Source: Sandaracinobacteroides sp041675905
GTDB lineage: Bacteria > Pseudomonadota > Alphaproteobacteria > Sphingomonadales > Sphingomonadaceae
NCBI GenBank assembly: GCA_041675905.1
Contig: JBAYSX010000009.1
Coordinates: 22,625 to 86,624, forward strand
Direction of reading: 5' to 3'
DNA length: 64,000 bases
The position numbers and the translations under genes are program-made. Position 1 is the stretch's first letter, and each line of letters begins with the position of its first letter. Below the pieces are notes generated by a model. The model had not been told where the DNA came from and made no database searches. It worked only from the letters and a program-made list of their open reading frames with translations. This document shows positions 41,582 through 50,307 of the stretch, in pieces.

Positions 41582-42691
41582 ATGAAGACCCGTGCCGCCG
41601 TCGCTTTCGCGGCGAAACAGCCGCTGGAAATCGTCGAACTCGATCTGGACGGTCCGAAGGCGGGGGAGGTGCTGGTCGAGATCATGGCGACGGGCATCTG
41701 CCACACGGACGCCTATACGCTGGACGGCTTCGACAGCGAGGGGATTTTCCCGTCGATCCTGGGGCATGAGGGGGCCGGCATCGTGCGCGAGGTGGGCGCG
41801 GGCGTTACGTCGGTGAAGCCCGGCGATCATGTAATCCCGCTCTACACGCCGGAATGCCGTCAGTGCAAAAGCTGCCTTTCGGGCAAGACCAATTTGTGCA
41901 CCGCCATCCGCGCCACCCAGGGCAAGGGGCTGATGCCAGACGGCACCACGCGCTTTTCGTACAAGGGCCAGCCCATTTACCATTATATGGGCTGCTCTAC
42001 TTTCTCCAATTTCACCGTGCTGCCCGAAATTGCGGTGGCCAAAATTCGCGAGGATGCGCCGTTCGACAAGAGTTGCTACATCGGCTGCGGCGTGACGACT
42101 GGCGTTGGCGCCGTCATCCATACCGCGAAGGTTGAGCCGGGCAGCAATATCATCGTTTTCGGTCTCGGCGGCATCGGGCTGAACGTAATCCAGGCCGCGC
42201 GCATGGTTGGCGCGGATCGCATTGTCGGCGTGGACATCAACGATGCGAAGGCCGAATGGGGCCAGCGTTTCGGCATGACGCATTTCGTCAATCCGACAAA
42301 GGTGGAAGGCGATATTGTCCAGCATCTGGTGGAGCTGACGGACGGCGGCGCGGATTACACGTTCGATTGCACCGGCAACACCGATGTGATGCGCCAGGCG
42401 CTGGAAGCCTGCCATCGCGGCTGGGGCGTGTCGGTGGTGATCGGCGTGGCGGAAGCCGGCAAGGAAATCTCCACCCGTCCCTTCCAATTGGTGACGGGCC
42501 GGGTCTGGAAGGGTTCGGCCTTTGGCGGCGCGCGCGGGCGCACCGATGTGCCGAAGATCGTCGACTGGTATATGAACGGCAAGATCCAGATCGACCCGAT
42601 GATCACCCATGTGCTGACGCTGGACGAGATCAACACCGGCTTCGACCTGATGCATGCGGGCGAGAGCATCCGCAGCGTGGTAGTTTACTGA
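41582..42691 (+). CDS. adhC: S-(hydroxymethyl)glutathione dehydrogenase / class III alcohol dehydrogenase
   Basis: A 369-residue zinc alcohol dehydrogenase that oxidizes the formaldehyde-glutathione adduct to S-formylglutathione with NAD. Catalytic zinc: Cys in GICHTD, the GHEGAG region, and Cys in IGCGVTTG. Structural zinc: four Cys in PECRQCKSCLSGKTNLC. The class III loop GKGLMPDGTTRFS is present. S-formylglutathione hydrolase follows after 12 bases, completing the pathway to formate. Could deal with formaldehyde from O-demethylation by Rieske oxygenases; that link is inference. Confidence 0.95.
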   Translation: MKTRAAVAFAAKQPLEIVELDLDGPKAGEVLVEIMATGICHTDAYTLDGFDSEGIFPSILGHEGAGIVREVGAGVTSVKPGDHVIPLYTPECRQCKSCLSGKTNLCTAIRATQGKGLMPDGTTRFSYKGQPIYHYMGCSTFSNFTVLPEIAVAKIREDAPFDKSCYIGCGVTTGVGAVIHTAKVEPGSNIIVFGLGGIGLNVIQAARMVGADRIVGVDINDAKAEWGQRFGMTHFVNPTKVEGDIVQHLVELTDGGADYTFDCTGNTDVMRQALEACHRGWGVSVVIGVAEAGKEISTRPFQLVTGRVWKGSAFGGARGRTDVPKIVDWYMNGKIQIDPMITHVLTLDEINTGFDLMHAGESIRSVVVY

Positions 42692-42703
42692 AGGAGCCGC
42701 GCG

Positions 42704-43543
42704 ATGGAACGGATTTCCCGCAACCGCAGCTTTGGCGGGGAACAGATCGTTTGCCGCCATGCCTCCAGCAGCACGGGCACGGACATGGAGTTTTCCATCT
42801 TCCTGCCCCCACAGGCCGAATCCGGCCCGTGCCCGGTCGTCTGGTATCTTTCGGGGCTGACCTGCACGCATGCCAACGTCACGGAAAAGGGCGAGTTTCG
42901 CCGGACGGCGGCGGAACTGGGGCTGATATTCATCGCGCCCGATACGTCGCCGCGTGGCGATGGCGTGCCCGACGATCCGGCGGGTTCTTACGATTTCGGC
43001 CTCGGCGCGGGCTTTTACGTCGATGCGACCGAAGCGCCGTTCGCGCAACATTATCGCATGTGGAGCTATATCGCCGACGAACTGCCGGAAGTGGTGGCAG
43101 CGCATTTCCCTGCCGATCTGTCGCGCCAGAGCATCATGGGCCATTCCATGGGCGGCCATGGCGCGCTCACCATGGCGCTGCGGCATCCGGATCGGTTTCG
43201 GGCGGTGTCCGCTTTCGCGCCGATCGTCGCTCCGGGGCAGGTGCCGTGGGGGAAAAAGGCGCTGGCAGGCTATCTCGGGTCGGACCGGGCGCGGTGGCGC
43301 GCCCATGATGCGGTGGCCCTGATCGAGGATGGCGCGCGCGTGGCCGATGTGCTCGTCGATCAGGGCGATGCCGATGTGTTCCTTGCCGAACAATTGCAGC
43401 CGCAACGTCTGGCGCAAGTGTGTGAAAAAGCCGGCATTCCACTGACGCTGCGGATGCAGAAAGGCTATGATCACAGCTATTATTTCATTTCCACCTTCAT
43501 GGAAGAACATCTGCGCTGGCATGGGGCGCGGCTGTTGGCCTAA
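42704..43543 (+). CDS. fghA: S-formylglutathione hydrolase
   Basis: A 279-residue esterase-D-family serine hydrolase. Nucleophile motif GHSMGGHGAL, FGLGAGFYVDAT, the catalytic Asp around DQGDADVFL, and His in YDHSYYFI are all visible, as is YLSGLTCTHANV with the oxyanion-hole region. It hydrolyses S-formylglutathione to formate and glutathione. Follows the dehydrogenase by 12 bases; leuD begins 11 bases after its stop. Confidence 0.95.
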   Translation: MERISRNRSFGGEQIVCRHASSSTGTDMEFSIFLPPQAESGPCPVVWYLSGLTCTHANVTEKGEFRRTAAELGLIFIAPDTSPRGDGVPDDPAGSYDFGLGAGFYVDATEAPFAQHYRMWSYIADELPEVVAAHFPADLSRQSIMGHSMGGHGALTMALRHPDRFRAVSAFAPIVAPGQVPWGKKALAGYLGSDRARWRAHDAVALIEDGARVADVLVDQGDADVFLAEQLQPQRLAQVCEKAGIPLTLRMQKGYDHSYYFISTFMEEHLRWHGARLLA

Positions 43544-43553
43544 AGGGGAGATT

Positions 43554-44153
43554 ATGGAAAAATTCAGCAGTGTGACCAGCCGGGCGATTCCGTTCGGCGC
43601 AAATAATGTCGATACCGATGTCATCATCCCCGCACGCTTTCTGAAAGCCATCACGCGCAAAGGCCTGGGCAAGGGCGCGTTTGCGGGTTTGCGTGAACAG
43701 CGGGACAATATCTTCGACCGCCCTGAAAACCAGGGCGCGGAAATCCTGATTGCCGGCGATAATTTCGGCTGTGGCTCCAGCCGCGAACATGCGCCCTGGG
43801 CCCTGATGGATATGGGTCTGAAGGTCGTAATCGCCGAAAGCTTCGCGGACATTTTCTCCAGCAATTCATTTAAAAACGGCATGTTGCTGGTCGCCTTGCC
43901 GCGGGAACAAATCGACCGATTGATGGAGGTGGCGAAAGAAGGTCTGCCGATCACGGTTGATCTGAACACCTGCACGGTAACGACACCCTATCAGGATCGT
44001 TTCAGCTTCGAACTCGACCCGTTCCGCCGGCATTGCCTGTTGAACGGGCTCGATGAAATCGCCCTGACCCAGTCGATGGAAGCCGATATCAAGGCTTATG
44101 AAGACCGCAACGCAATCCGGCGGCCATGGATTGCCGGAGCCGCCGCACGATGA
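43554..44153 (+). CDS. leuD: 3-isopropylmalate dehydratase small subunit
   Basis: A 199-residue swivel-domain subunit: AIPFGANNVDTDVIIPARFL, GDNFGCGSSREHAPWAL, FADIFSSNSFKNGML. With LeuC it isomerizes isopropylmalate in leucine synthesis. LeuC, usually the adjacent upstream gene, is not in the window; the neighbour here is the formaldehyde pair. The ATG at 43554 has AGGGGAG upstream. Overlaps leuB by 4 bases (ATGA). Confidence 0.95.
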   Translation: MEKFSSVTSRAIPFGANNVDTDVIIPARFLKAITRKGLGKGAFAGLREQRDNIFDRPENQGAEILIAGDNFGCGSSREHAPWALMDMGLKVVIAESFADIFSSNSFKNGMLLVALPREQIDRLMEVAKEGLPITVDLNTCTVTTPYQDRFSFELDPFRRHCLLNGLDEIALTQSMEADIKAYEDRNAIRRPWIAGAAAR

Positions 44154-45211
44154 CACATAATCTCCTCCTCCTTCCTGGTGACGGGATCGGCCCCGAAGTC
44201 ACGGCGCAAAGCCGCCGCATTCTCGATGCGCTGGAACTGGCCAATATCCATGTCAGGGAAGCGCCGTTCGGCGGCGCCGCCATTGATGAAACAGGCCTTC
44301 CCCTGCCCTTCGAAAGCGAGGCGCTGGCGCTGAAATCGGACGCGGTGCTGCTGGGCGCGGTCGGCGGGCCGAAATGGGCGAAACAATCCTATGACACCCG
44401 TCCCGAAGCCGGGCTGTTGCGGCTGCGCGCGGCGATGAATGTCTATGCCAACCTGCGCCCGGCTTATTGTTTCCCGGCGCTGGCGGCGGCGTCGACGCTG
44501 AAGGAAGAAGTGGTCGCCGGGCTCGACATCCTGTTCGTGCGCGAACTGGTCGGCGGTGTCTATTTCGGCGAGCCGCGCGGCATCGAAACCCTGCCCGATG
44601 GTCAGAAGCGCGGCTTCAATACGCAAAGCTATACCACCTCTGAAATCGAACGCGTGGCGCATACGGCTTTCCGTCTGGCGCAGGGAAGGTCCGGCCGACT
44701 GCATTCGGTCGAAAAGGCCAATGTGATGGAATCCGGCCTGTTGTGGCGGGAGGTGGTGCAGGATCTGCACGATCGCCATTATCCCAATGTCGAATTACAG
44801 CATATGTATGCGGACAATTGCGCGATGCAGCTGGTGCGCGCGCCAAAGCAGTTCGATGTCATCCTGACCGATAATCTGTTTGGCGATCTGCTGTCGGACC
44901 TGTCGGGCATGTTGACGGGGTCGCTTGGCATGTTGCCATCGGCAGCGCTTGGCGCAGATGGCGCAGCGGGCCTTTACGAGCCGATCCATGGCAGCGCGCC
45001 CGATATCGCGGGCCGGGGCATTGCAAATCCCTGTGCGTCCATCCTGAGTCTTGCGATGGCGCTGCGCTATTCGCTGGGCCATCCGCTGGCCGCGGACCGC
45101 GTGGAACAGGCGGTCTCGGCGGCGCTCGACAAGGGCGCACGCACGGCGGATCTGGGTGGAGAGCTGACCACCGAAGCAATGGGCGACGCGATCCTCGCGG
45201 AACTCGTGTGA
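44150..45211 (+). CDS. leuB: 3-isopropylmalate dehydrogenase
   Basis: A 353-residue decarboxylating dehydrogenase: LLPGDGIGPEV, LLGAVGGPKW, the RELVGGVYFGEPRG substrate loop, and DNLFGDLLSDLSGMLTGSLGMLPSA with the metal-binding Asp. Converts 3-isopropylmalate to 2-oxoisocaproate with NAD. The start at 44150 gives a 4-base overlap with leuD; an earlier in-frame ATG at 44126 lies inside leuD. Confidence 0.96.
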   Translation: MTHNLLLLPGDGIGPEVTAQSRRILDALELANIHVREAPFGGAAIDETGLPLPFESEALALKSDAVLLGAVGGPKWAKQSYDTRPEAGLLRLRAAMNVYANLRPAYCFPALAAASTLKEEVVAGLDILFVRELVGGVYFGEPRGIETLPDGQKRGFNTQSYTTSEIERVAHTAFRLAQGRSGRLHSVEKANVMESGLLWREVVQDLHDRHYPNVELQHMYADNCAMQLVRAPKQFDVILTDNLFGDLLSDLSGMLTGSLGMLPSAALGADGAAGLYEPIHGSAPDIAGRGIANPCASILSLAMALRYSLGHPLAADRVEQAVSAALDKGARTADLGGELTTEAMGDAILAELV

Positions 45212-45218
45212 GCCCCGG

Positions 45219-45932
45219 ATGGACCCGAGGCTGGCGCCCATGAAGCCGGAGCCGGAGAAAAGCGCCCTCAAAAAGGTGATGACGGCGTTTGTCACGGGCC
45301 TCGTTTTTTTGGCTCCGGTGTTGTTGACGGCGGTGGTGCTGGCGTGGCTGCTGGAAAATCTGATCGCCATCGTCGGCCCGGAAAGCCTGATCGGTCAGGG
45401 ACTGGTGGCGACCGGCCATTTGTTCGCGGCGGATGATGGCACCAGTTTCCTGATCGGTGTATTTCTGCTGCTGGCGCTGATTACCGGCGTCGGCTGGCTG
45501 GTGATGACCAAGGCGCGGCATTTGCTGGAAGAGGCGGTGGATGGCCTGATCGGTCGCATCCCCTTCCTTGGCGGCATTTACCGACCGGTGGCGCAACTGA
45601 TTCGCGGGATGGGCAATGGCAAGTCGGAGCAGATGCGCACGATGAGCGTCTGCCGCATCTGCTTTGGCGGCGGCGTGGAGACCATCGGTTTTCTGGCGTC
45701 GCCGGAAACCTTCGATCTTGGCGGCGGGCCAGCGAAGCTGGTGCTGATTCCGACAGCGCCGGTGCCGGTGGGCGGCGCGCTGCTGCTGGTGCCGGTGGCC
45801 AAGGTGGAATCCATCCCGTCGATGAAATTCGATGATCTCGTCAAGCTTTATCTCACTATGGGGATGTCTCCGCCCGAGCAGTTGCGCGCGAAGAAACCGG
45901 TGACGCCGCATGAGATCCATCCTGGTTCCTGA
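45219..45932 (+). CDS. DUF502 membrane protein
   Basis: A 237-residue protein with two N-terminal transmembrane helices (about 23-47, TGLVFLAPVLLTAVVLAWLL, and about 77-100), an IPFLGGIYRPVAQLI motif and a soluble C-terminal domain (TIGFLASPETFDLGGGPAKL, LIPTAPVPVGGALLLVP) as in DUF502. The family is widespread and of unknown function. The start could instead be the ATG at 45240, which has GAGG about 9 bases upstream. Follows leuB by 7 bases and ends before a terminator. Confidence 0.8.
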   Translation: MDPRLAPMKPEPEKSALKKVMTAFVTGLVFLAPVLLTAVVLAWLLENLIAIVGPESLIGQGLVATGHLFAADDGTSFLIGVFLLLALITGVGWLVMTKARHLLEEAVDGLIGRIPFLGGIYRPVAQLIRGMGNGKSEQMRTMSVCRICFGGGVETIGFLASPETFDLGGGPAKLVLIPTAPVPVGGALLLVPVAKVESIPSMKFDDLVKLYLTMGMSPPEQLRAKKPVTPHEIHPGS

Positions 45933-46034
45933 TGATATTGACAGCGGTTGTCCGACCGGACATCATCCGCTGATGCAAGGTCTGGCTGTCTTTCTGCGCT
46001 ATCGTCATCACGCGGGGCAAATTCCCGCGCGCTC

Positions 46035-46090
46035 CTGACCCCGACTGCTGGCGGCTCCATCCCCCGGCAGACTCGGGGTCAGCATTTTTT
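46035..46090 (+). terminator. Terminator of the ppa-leuB-DUF502 operon region
   Basis: Arms CTGACCCCGA (46035-46044) and TCGGGGTCAG (46073-46082), with extra CTGC/GCAG pairing inside, are followed by CATTTTTTC. It ends 34 bases before the next gene's ATG and about 100 bases past the DUF502 stop. Confidence 0.85.
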
Positions 46091-46123
46091 CGCAGAAAAT
46101 CCATTTCGGGAGCATCCGGCATC

Positions 46124-46522
46124 ATGACAAAACAGGCCAGTCCGGCAATCCATCTACTCGACAGTGAAGCAGATAAACTGGCGGGCCTCGCCGCCAGCAT
46201 CGAGCACCGCCAGCCGGCGGTCGCCGACCTGTTGCTGGGCGAGATCGAGCGCGCGCAGGTGCATAGTGCGGACGACATGCCCGCAAATGTCGTTACCATG
46301 TTGTCCACCGTCGAATTTGTCGATGAAGGCAGCGGCACACAGCGGACGCTGCAACTCGTCTATCCCCCCGACGCCGATATTTCCGCCGGGCGCATTTCCA
46401 TCCTGACGCTGGTGGGCGCGGGGCTGATCGGTCTGACGGAAGGGCAGGCGATCCAGTGGCCGGATCGCGAAGGCCATGAGCGCAGCTTGCGGATCGTGAA
46501 GGTAACGCAGCCCGAAGGCTGA
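46124..46522 (+). CDS. Rnk/GreA-C-terminal-domain regulator of nucleoside diphosphate kinase type
   Basis: A 132-residue protein with an N-terminal helical part (LLDSEADKLAGLA, about 10-50) and a C-terminal GreA/GreB-like FKBP-fold domain: VVTMLSTVEFVDEGSGTQRT, LVYPPDADISAGRISILT, VGAGLIGLTEGQAI. This is the layout of Rnk, which binds RNA polymerase and affects NTP pools. Start at 46124, after a strong terminator. Probably monocistronic or co-transcribed with the globin. Confidence 0.85.
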   Translation: MTKQASPAIHLLDSEADKLAGLAASIEHRQPAVADLLLGEIERAQVHSADDMPANVVTMLSTVEFVDEGSGTQRTLQLVYPPDADISAGRISILTLVGAGLIGLTEGQAIQWPDREGHERSLRIVKVTQPEG

Positions 46523-46600
46523 ATTTGCGCCCGATCAAGGTATCTGGCCCGCGACTCGTCCAACATGCGGCGGAGTTACTGCGGTATGGAGGGACAGAAT

Positions 46601-46999
46601 ATGCAGGCCGAAGCGGAAGCACCCGTTCAGACGCCCTTTGAAATGATCGGCGGCGCGGCAAGCGTTCGGCGCATCGTCGACCATTTTTACGACCTGATGG
46701 AGCAGGAGCCGCAATACAAGTTGTTGCGCGACATGCATGCGCCTGATCTGGGGCCGATGCGGGATTCGCTCAGCGGTTTCCTGACGGCCTGGCTTGGGGG
46801 GCCGCGCACCTGGTTTAGCGACAGGCCGGGTACCTGCGTGATGTCGTTGCACAGGGCGTTGCCAATGACCCCCGAAACGGTCGATCAATGGCTGGACGCC
46901 ATGCAACGGGCGCTGCTGCATGGCGGCGTCGATCCGGAAATCGCGGAAAAAATGGGCGACGCCTTCCGCCGCATGGCGATGGGGATGTCGCGCAGCTAA
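46601..46999 (+). CDS. Group II-like truncated hemoglobin
   Basis: A 132-residue globin-like protein: TPFEMIGGAASVRRIVDHFY, MHAPDLGPMRDSLSGFLTAWLGGP, and VMSLHRALPMTPETVDQWLD, where the His of SLHRA is the likely proximal heme ligand. The segment WLGGP is typical of the family. The ATG at 46601 has GGAGGG 7 bases upstream and is preferred over earlier in-frame ATGs at 46565 and 46586. May bind O2 or NO; no further role is evident. Confidence 0.85.
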   Translation: MQAEAEAPVQTPFEMIGGAASVRRIVDHFYDLMEQEPQYKLLRDMHAPDLGPMRDSLSGFLTAWLGGPRTWFSDRPGTCVMSLHRALPMTPETVDQWLDAMQRALLHGGVDPEIAEKMGDAFRRMAMGMSRS

Positions 47000-47039
47000 G
47001 GGGCTTGCCCCCTTTATCGCTCCAGCCCATAGGGCAGAC

Positions 47040-48320
47040 ATGCATGATCTGAAGCAATTGCGGGCCGATCCGGCCGGGTTCGACGCGGCCCTGAGGCGGC
47101 GGGGTGTGGAGGCGGCTTCGGCACAGGTGTTGGCGGCGGATGCGGTTCTGCGCACGATGCAGACATCGCTGCAAGGCGATCTGGCGCGCCGTAACGAGGC
47201 GTCACGGGAAATTGGCGCCGCCAAGGCTGCCCGCGATCAGCAGCGCGCCGATACGCTGATGGCTGAAGTTGCCAGTCTGAAGGAACGCATTGCGAACGCG
47301 GAAGCAAGCGAACGCGGGCTGACCGCCGATCTGGAGCGGGTGCTGGCGGCTTTGCCAAATTTGCCGGCGGATGACGTGCCCGATGGCCTGGATGAGCAGG
47401 GCAATGTCGTTGAAAAGCAGTGGGGGCAGCCGCGCAGCTTCGATTTTCCGGTGCTGGAACATGACGCGCTCGCCGCCCGCCACGGCTACCTCCCGGAAGC
47501 CGCCGCACGGATTGCCGGCGCGCGTTTTGCGATATTGTCGGGCGGTCTTGCACGGCTGCATCGCGCGCTCGGGCAATATATGCTCGATACGCAAATCGCC
47601 GCCGGTTATCAGGAAATGGCCGTACCGCTGCTGGTGCGCGACGAAGCGGTATATGGCACCGGGCAATTGCCGAAATTCGCCGACGATCTGTTTCGCACCA
47701 CCGATGGCCGCTGGCTGATTCCGACGGCTGAAGTCAGCCTGACCAATCTTGCGCGGGAACAGATTGTCGATGCCGAAACCCTGCCCTGGCGGCTGACGGC
47801 CCTGACGCCCTGTTTCCGTTCGGAAGCAGGAGCGGCGGGACGCGACACCCGCGGCCTTATTCGCCAGCACCAGTTCGAAAAGGTCGAACTCGTCACCATC
47901 ACGACGCCGGAAACCGCCGTCGCCGAGCATAAGCGGATGACAGCCGCCGCCGAGGCGATTCTCGAAGCGCTGGAACTGCCGTACCGCCGCATGTTGCTGT
48001 GCGCCGGCGACATGGGCTTTTCGGCACGGAAAACCTGGGATCTGGAAGTCTGGCTGCCGGGCGCCGGCGCCTGGCGCGAAATTTCCAGCATTTCCGATTG
48101 CGGCGACTTTCAGGCCCGCCGCATGGATGCGCGTTTCCGCGCTAAAGGCGAAAAAGGCACCCGCTTTGTTCATACGCTGAACGGATCGGGCTTGGCCGTC
48201 GGTCGCGCGCTGGTGGCCGTGCTGGAAAATCATCAGCAGAAGGATGGGTCCATTATGATCCCGCCACCCCTGCGTCCATATATGGATCAACTCGAAAAGC
48301 TGAGGCCACTAGACGAATGA
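47040..48320 (+). CDS. serS: Seryl-tRNA synthetase
   Basis: A 426-residue class II synthetase. The N-terminal coiled-coil arm binds the tRNA (about 1-105: RNEASREIGAAKAARDQ, LKERIANAEASERGL). Motif 2 reads TPCFRSEAGAAGRDTRGLIRQHQF and motif 3 has GSGLAVGRALVAVLEN. The serine-binding loop FQARRMDARFR is also present. The ATG at 47040 begins MHDLKQLRADP, the conserved SerRS start. Its stop overlaps surE by 4 bases, a common alphaproteobacterial order. Confidence 0.97.
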   Translation: MHDLKQLRADPAGFDAALRRRGVEAASAQVLAADAVLRTMQTSLQGDLARRNEASREIGAAKAARDQQRADTLMAEVASLKERIANAEASERGLTADLERVLAALPNLPADDVPDGLDEQGNVVEKQWGQPRSFDFPVLEHDALAARHGYLPEAAARIAGARFAILSGGLARLHRALGQYMLDTQIAAGYQEMAVPLLVRDEAVYGTGQLPKFADDLFRTTDGRWLIPTAEVSLTNLAREQIVDAETLPWRLTALTPCFRSEAGAAGRDTRGLIRQHQFEKVELVTITTPETAVAEHKRMTAAAEAILEALELPYRRMLLCAGDMGFSARKTWDLEVWLPGAGAWREISSISDCGDFQARRMDARFRAKGEKGTRFVHTLNGSGLAVGRALVAVLENHQQKDGSIMIPPPLRPYMDQLEKLRPLDE

Positions 48321-49141
48321 TGCGTATCCTGCTTTCCAACGACGACGGCATTGATGCGCCGGGATTCGCCGCGCTCGAGCGCATCGCCGCGCAACTTTCC
48401 GACGATATCTGGGTGTCTGCACCTGCGGAGGAGCAATCGGGGGCGGGCCATTCGCTAAGCCTGCATGCGCCTATCCGCGTGCGCAAGCGTGGGGACCGCC
48501 GCTTTGCGGTGGCGGGCACGCCTACCGACAGCGTGATGATGGCGCTGGGCTATCTGATGGAAGGCGTGCGCCCCGATCTTTTGCTGTCCGGTGTCAATCG
48601 CGGGCCGAATCTGGCGGAAGATGTCACCTATTCCGGCACGGTGTCGGCGGCGATGGAAGGCACTTTGGCCGGGGTGCCGTCTATCGCCCTGTCGCAACAT
48701 ATGTCGGATTATACCTTTGGCCGGGAAAATTTTGCGGCGGCGGAAGCGGCTGGTGCAGAGGTGATCCGGCGTATTCTCGCAACCGAATGGCAACAGGGCG
48801 TGCTGATTAACATCAATTTCCCTGCCCGCGATGTGCCGCTGGGCGTGAAGGTGACACACCAGGGTTTGCGTGATTACGGCCATATTCGTGTGGACGCGCG
48901 CACCGATCCGCGCGGTATCCCCTATTACTGGTTTGGCTATGGGCGTGAAATGGAAACGGTCGCCCATCGCACCGATCTGGAAGCGGTGCGCGACGGTTAT
49001 GTTTCGGTGACGCCGCTACATCTGGATCTGACCCATTATCAGGCGATGGAGAATCTGCGCGCGGCGGTGGAAGCTTCTGGTGAAGCGGATGCGTGCGGTG
49101 ACGCCCCCCTGGCGTCACCGCACACCGTGACGAGCAGATAG
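48317..49141 (+). CDS. surE: 5'/3'-nucleotidase SurE
   Basis: A 274-residue metal-dependent nucleotidase: ILLSNDDGIDAPG (metal-binding Asp pair), VSAPAEEQSGAGHSLSL, GTPTDSV, LSGVNRGPNLAEDVTYSGTV and NINFP. It dephosphorylates nucleoside monophosphates in stationary phase. The last about 20 residues (after AVEASG) are encoded by a perfect hairpin and look like a tail beyond the usual end. Followed by a 20-base palindrome and then the NlpD-like gene. Confidence 0.95.
   Translation: MMRILLSNDDGIDAPGFAALERIAAQLSDDIWVSAPAEEQSGAGHSLSLHAPIRVRKRGDRRFAVAGTPTDSVMMALGYLMEGVRPDLLLSGVNRGPNLAEDVTYSGTVSAAMEGTLAGVPSIALSQHMSDYTFGRENFAAAEAAGAEVIRRILATEWQQGVLININFPARDVPLGVKVTHQGLRDYGHIRVDARTDPRGIPYYWFGYGREMETVAHRTDLEAVRDGYVSVTPLHLDLTHYQAMENLRAAVEASGEADACGDAPLASPHTVTSR
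49094..49122. repeat. Perfect 12-bp hairpin inside the 3' end of surE
   Basis: TGCGGTGACGCC (49094-49105) and GGCGTCACCGCA (49111-49122) pair perfectly around a 5-base loop. It lies in the coding sequence of the SurE C-terminal tail, 17 bases before the stop codon. With the palindrome that follows, it may stabilize or end the serS-surE mRNA. Confidence 0.7.
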
Positions 49142-49161
49142 GGGTTTGCGTACGCAAACCC
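49142..49161. repeat. 20-bp perfect palindrome directly after the surE stop
   Basis: GGGTTTGCGT/ACGCAAACCC is a perfect palindrome beginning one base after the TAG of surE. It can form a hairpin, but no T tract follows, so it may be an mRNA-end structure or a protein-binding site in the 241-base gap before the NlpD-like gene. Confidence 0.6.
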
Positions 49162-49382
49162 GGTTTCGCCCGGTCAATTGCCCCCGACCGGTATATCTAC
49201 TTATGCATAAGCTGTGCCAATTGCGCATATTTTGATATAACGCGTCGAATCAGCAGGATAGGCATGGGCGGCAGAATGTCGGAACCTGTAATTTGTAAAA
49301 TTTCCCGACAGATTAACCCTGTTTTTAGTCCAAAGTGCGTCAAAGGGTGGCGATGCGCGTTGCGCTTCGCTAGTGGGGACAG

Positions 49383-50300
49383 GTGCGATATCTTCTTCCC
49401 CTGACCCTGATTTCCTCGTTGATGTTGCTGGTGACCGCCTGCTCCACCGCGCCGTCTCGCACCACCACCCGCTCCGCCGCCCAATCTGCGCCGGCCAAAC
49501 CCCGGTGGCAGGCGGTGCCGGCGAAAGCCGATGGCGTGCGCGTGGCGGGCGGACGCATGCATATTGTGAAGCACGGAGAAACGGGCATCGCCATTGCACG
49601 CGCCTATGGCGTGTCGTGGAGCCGGATTACCACCGCGAACCGCATCGGGCGCGAATCGATCCTGCGGGTGGGTCAGGCGTTGTTCATCCCGATCCCGACA
49701 ACCACGGCGCGCCCCGCCACACCGTCGAAGCCATCAAGCCGATCGCCAGCTACACCCGGGCGGGACATGACGCCCGAAGAGCTGGCTGCCGCGTTTGAAC
49801 TTGATATCGACGACCTGATCACGGGCTCTGCGCCTGCCGGGGAACGCGTCCAATCCCGGCCTCCGGCACGTTCGGCGGCGCAAGGCGCGCAAGCCGCGCG
49901 TCCGCCGGCAACCGCCGCCGTGCCGCGCATGTCGTGGCCCACAGACGGGCGGGTGATTCTGTCCCGCTTTGGCGCAAAACCGAACGGTCGTTTTAACGAC
50001 GGGATCAATATCAAGGCCTTGCGCGGCCAGGCGGTGCGCGCTGCCGCCGATGGCGAAGTAATTTACGTCGGCGATGCTATTGCCGGCTTCGGCCTCATCA
50101 TGCTGGTGCGGCATACGGGCGGCATCGTTACCGCTTATGGCCATCTGGAAGAAGCGCTGGCGGATCGGGGTAACAAGGTAACGCGTGGCCAGACGATTGC
50201 CCGTGCCGGTTCATCCGGTTCGGTGAATGAGCCGCAACTGCTGTTTCAGATCCGCCAGGGCCGCAAGGCGATAGACCCGTTGCCATATTTGCAGGCATAG
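49383..50300 (+). CDS. nlpD: NlpD-like LysM/degenerate LytM lipoprotein
   Basis: A 305-residue lipoprotein starting at GTG. Lipobox LLVTAC gives Cys20. A LysM domain (about 59-103: MHIVKHGETGIAIARAYGV, ANRI, LRVGQALFIP) is followed by a Pro/Ala-rich linker and a LytM/M23 domain (about 185-303). Three zinc-site positions are changed: the HxGxD motif reads NDGIN and the HLHFE motif reads QLLFQ; only the His of YGHLE remains. Inactive LytM proteins such as NlpD activate AmiC amidases, one of which is encoded at 39067. Placement after surE matches the surE-nlpD order of other proteobacteria. Confidence 0.87.
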   Translation: MRYLLPLTLISSLMLLVTACSTAPSRTTTRSAAQSAPAKPRWQAVPAKADGVRVAGGRMHIVKHGETGIAIARAYGVSWSRITTANRIGRESILRVGQALFIPIPTTTARPATPSKPSSRSPATPGRDMTPEELAAAFELDIDDLITGSAPAGERVQSRPPARSAAQGAQAARPPATAAVPRMSWPTDGRVILSRFGAKPNGRFNDGINIKALRGQAVRAAADGEVIYVGDAIAGFGLIMLVRHTGGIVTAYGHLEEALADRGNKVTRGQTIARAGSSGSVNEPQLLFQIRQGRKAIDPLPYLQA

Positions 50301-50307
50301 CCGAAAT

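Noticed and set aside
40943..43975. 1010-codon open frame on the minus strand
   Set aside because: It lies antisense to ppa, adhC, fghA and the start of leuD, all clearly coding; long antisense frames are expected at this base composition.
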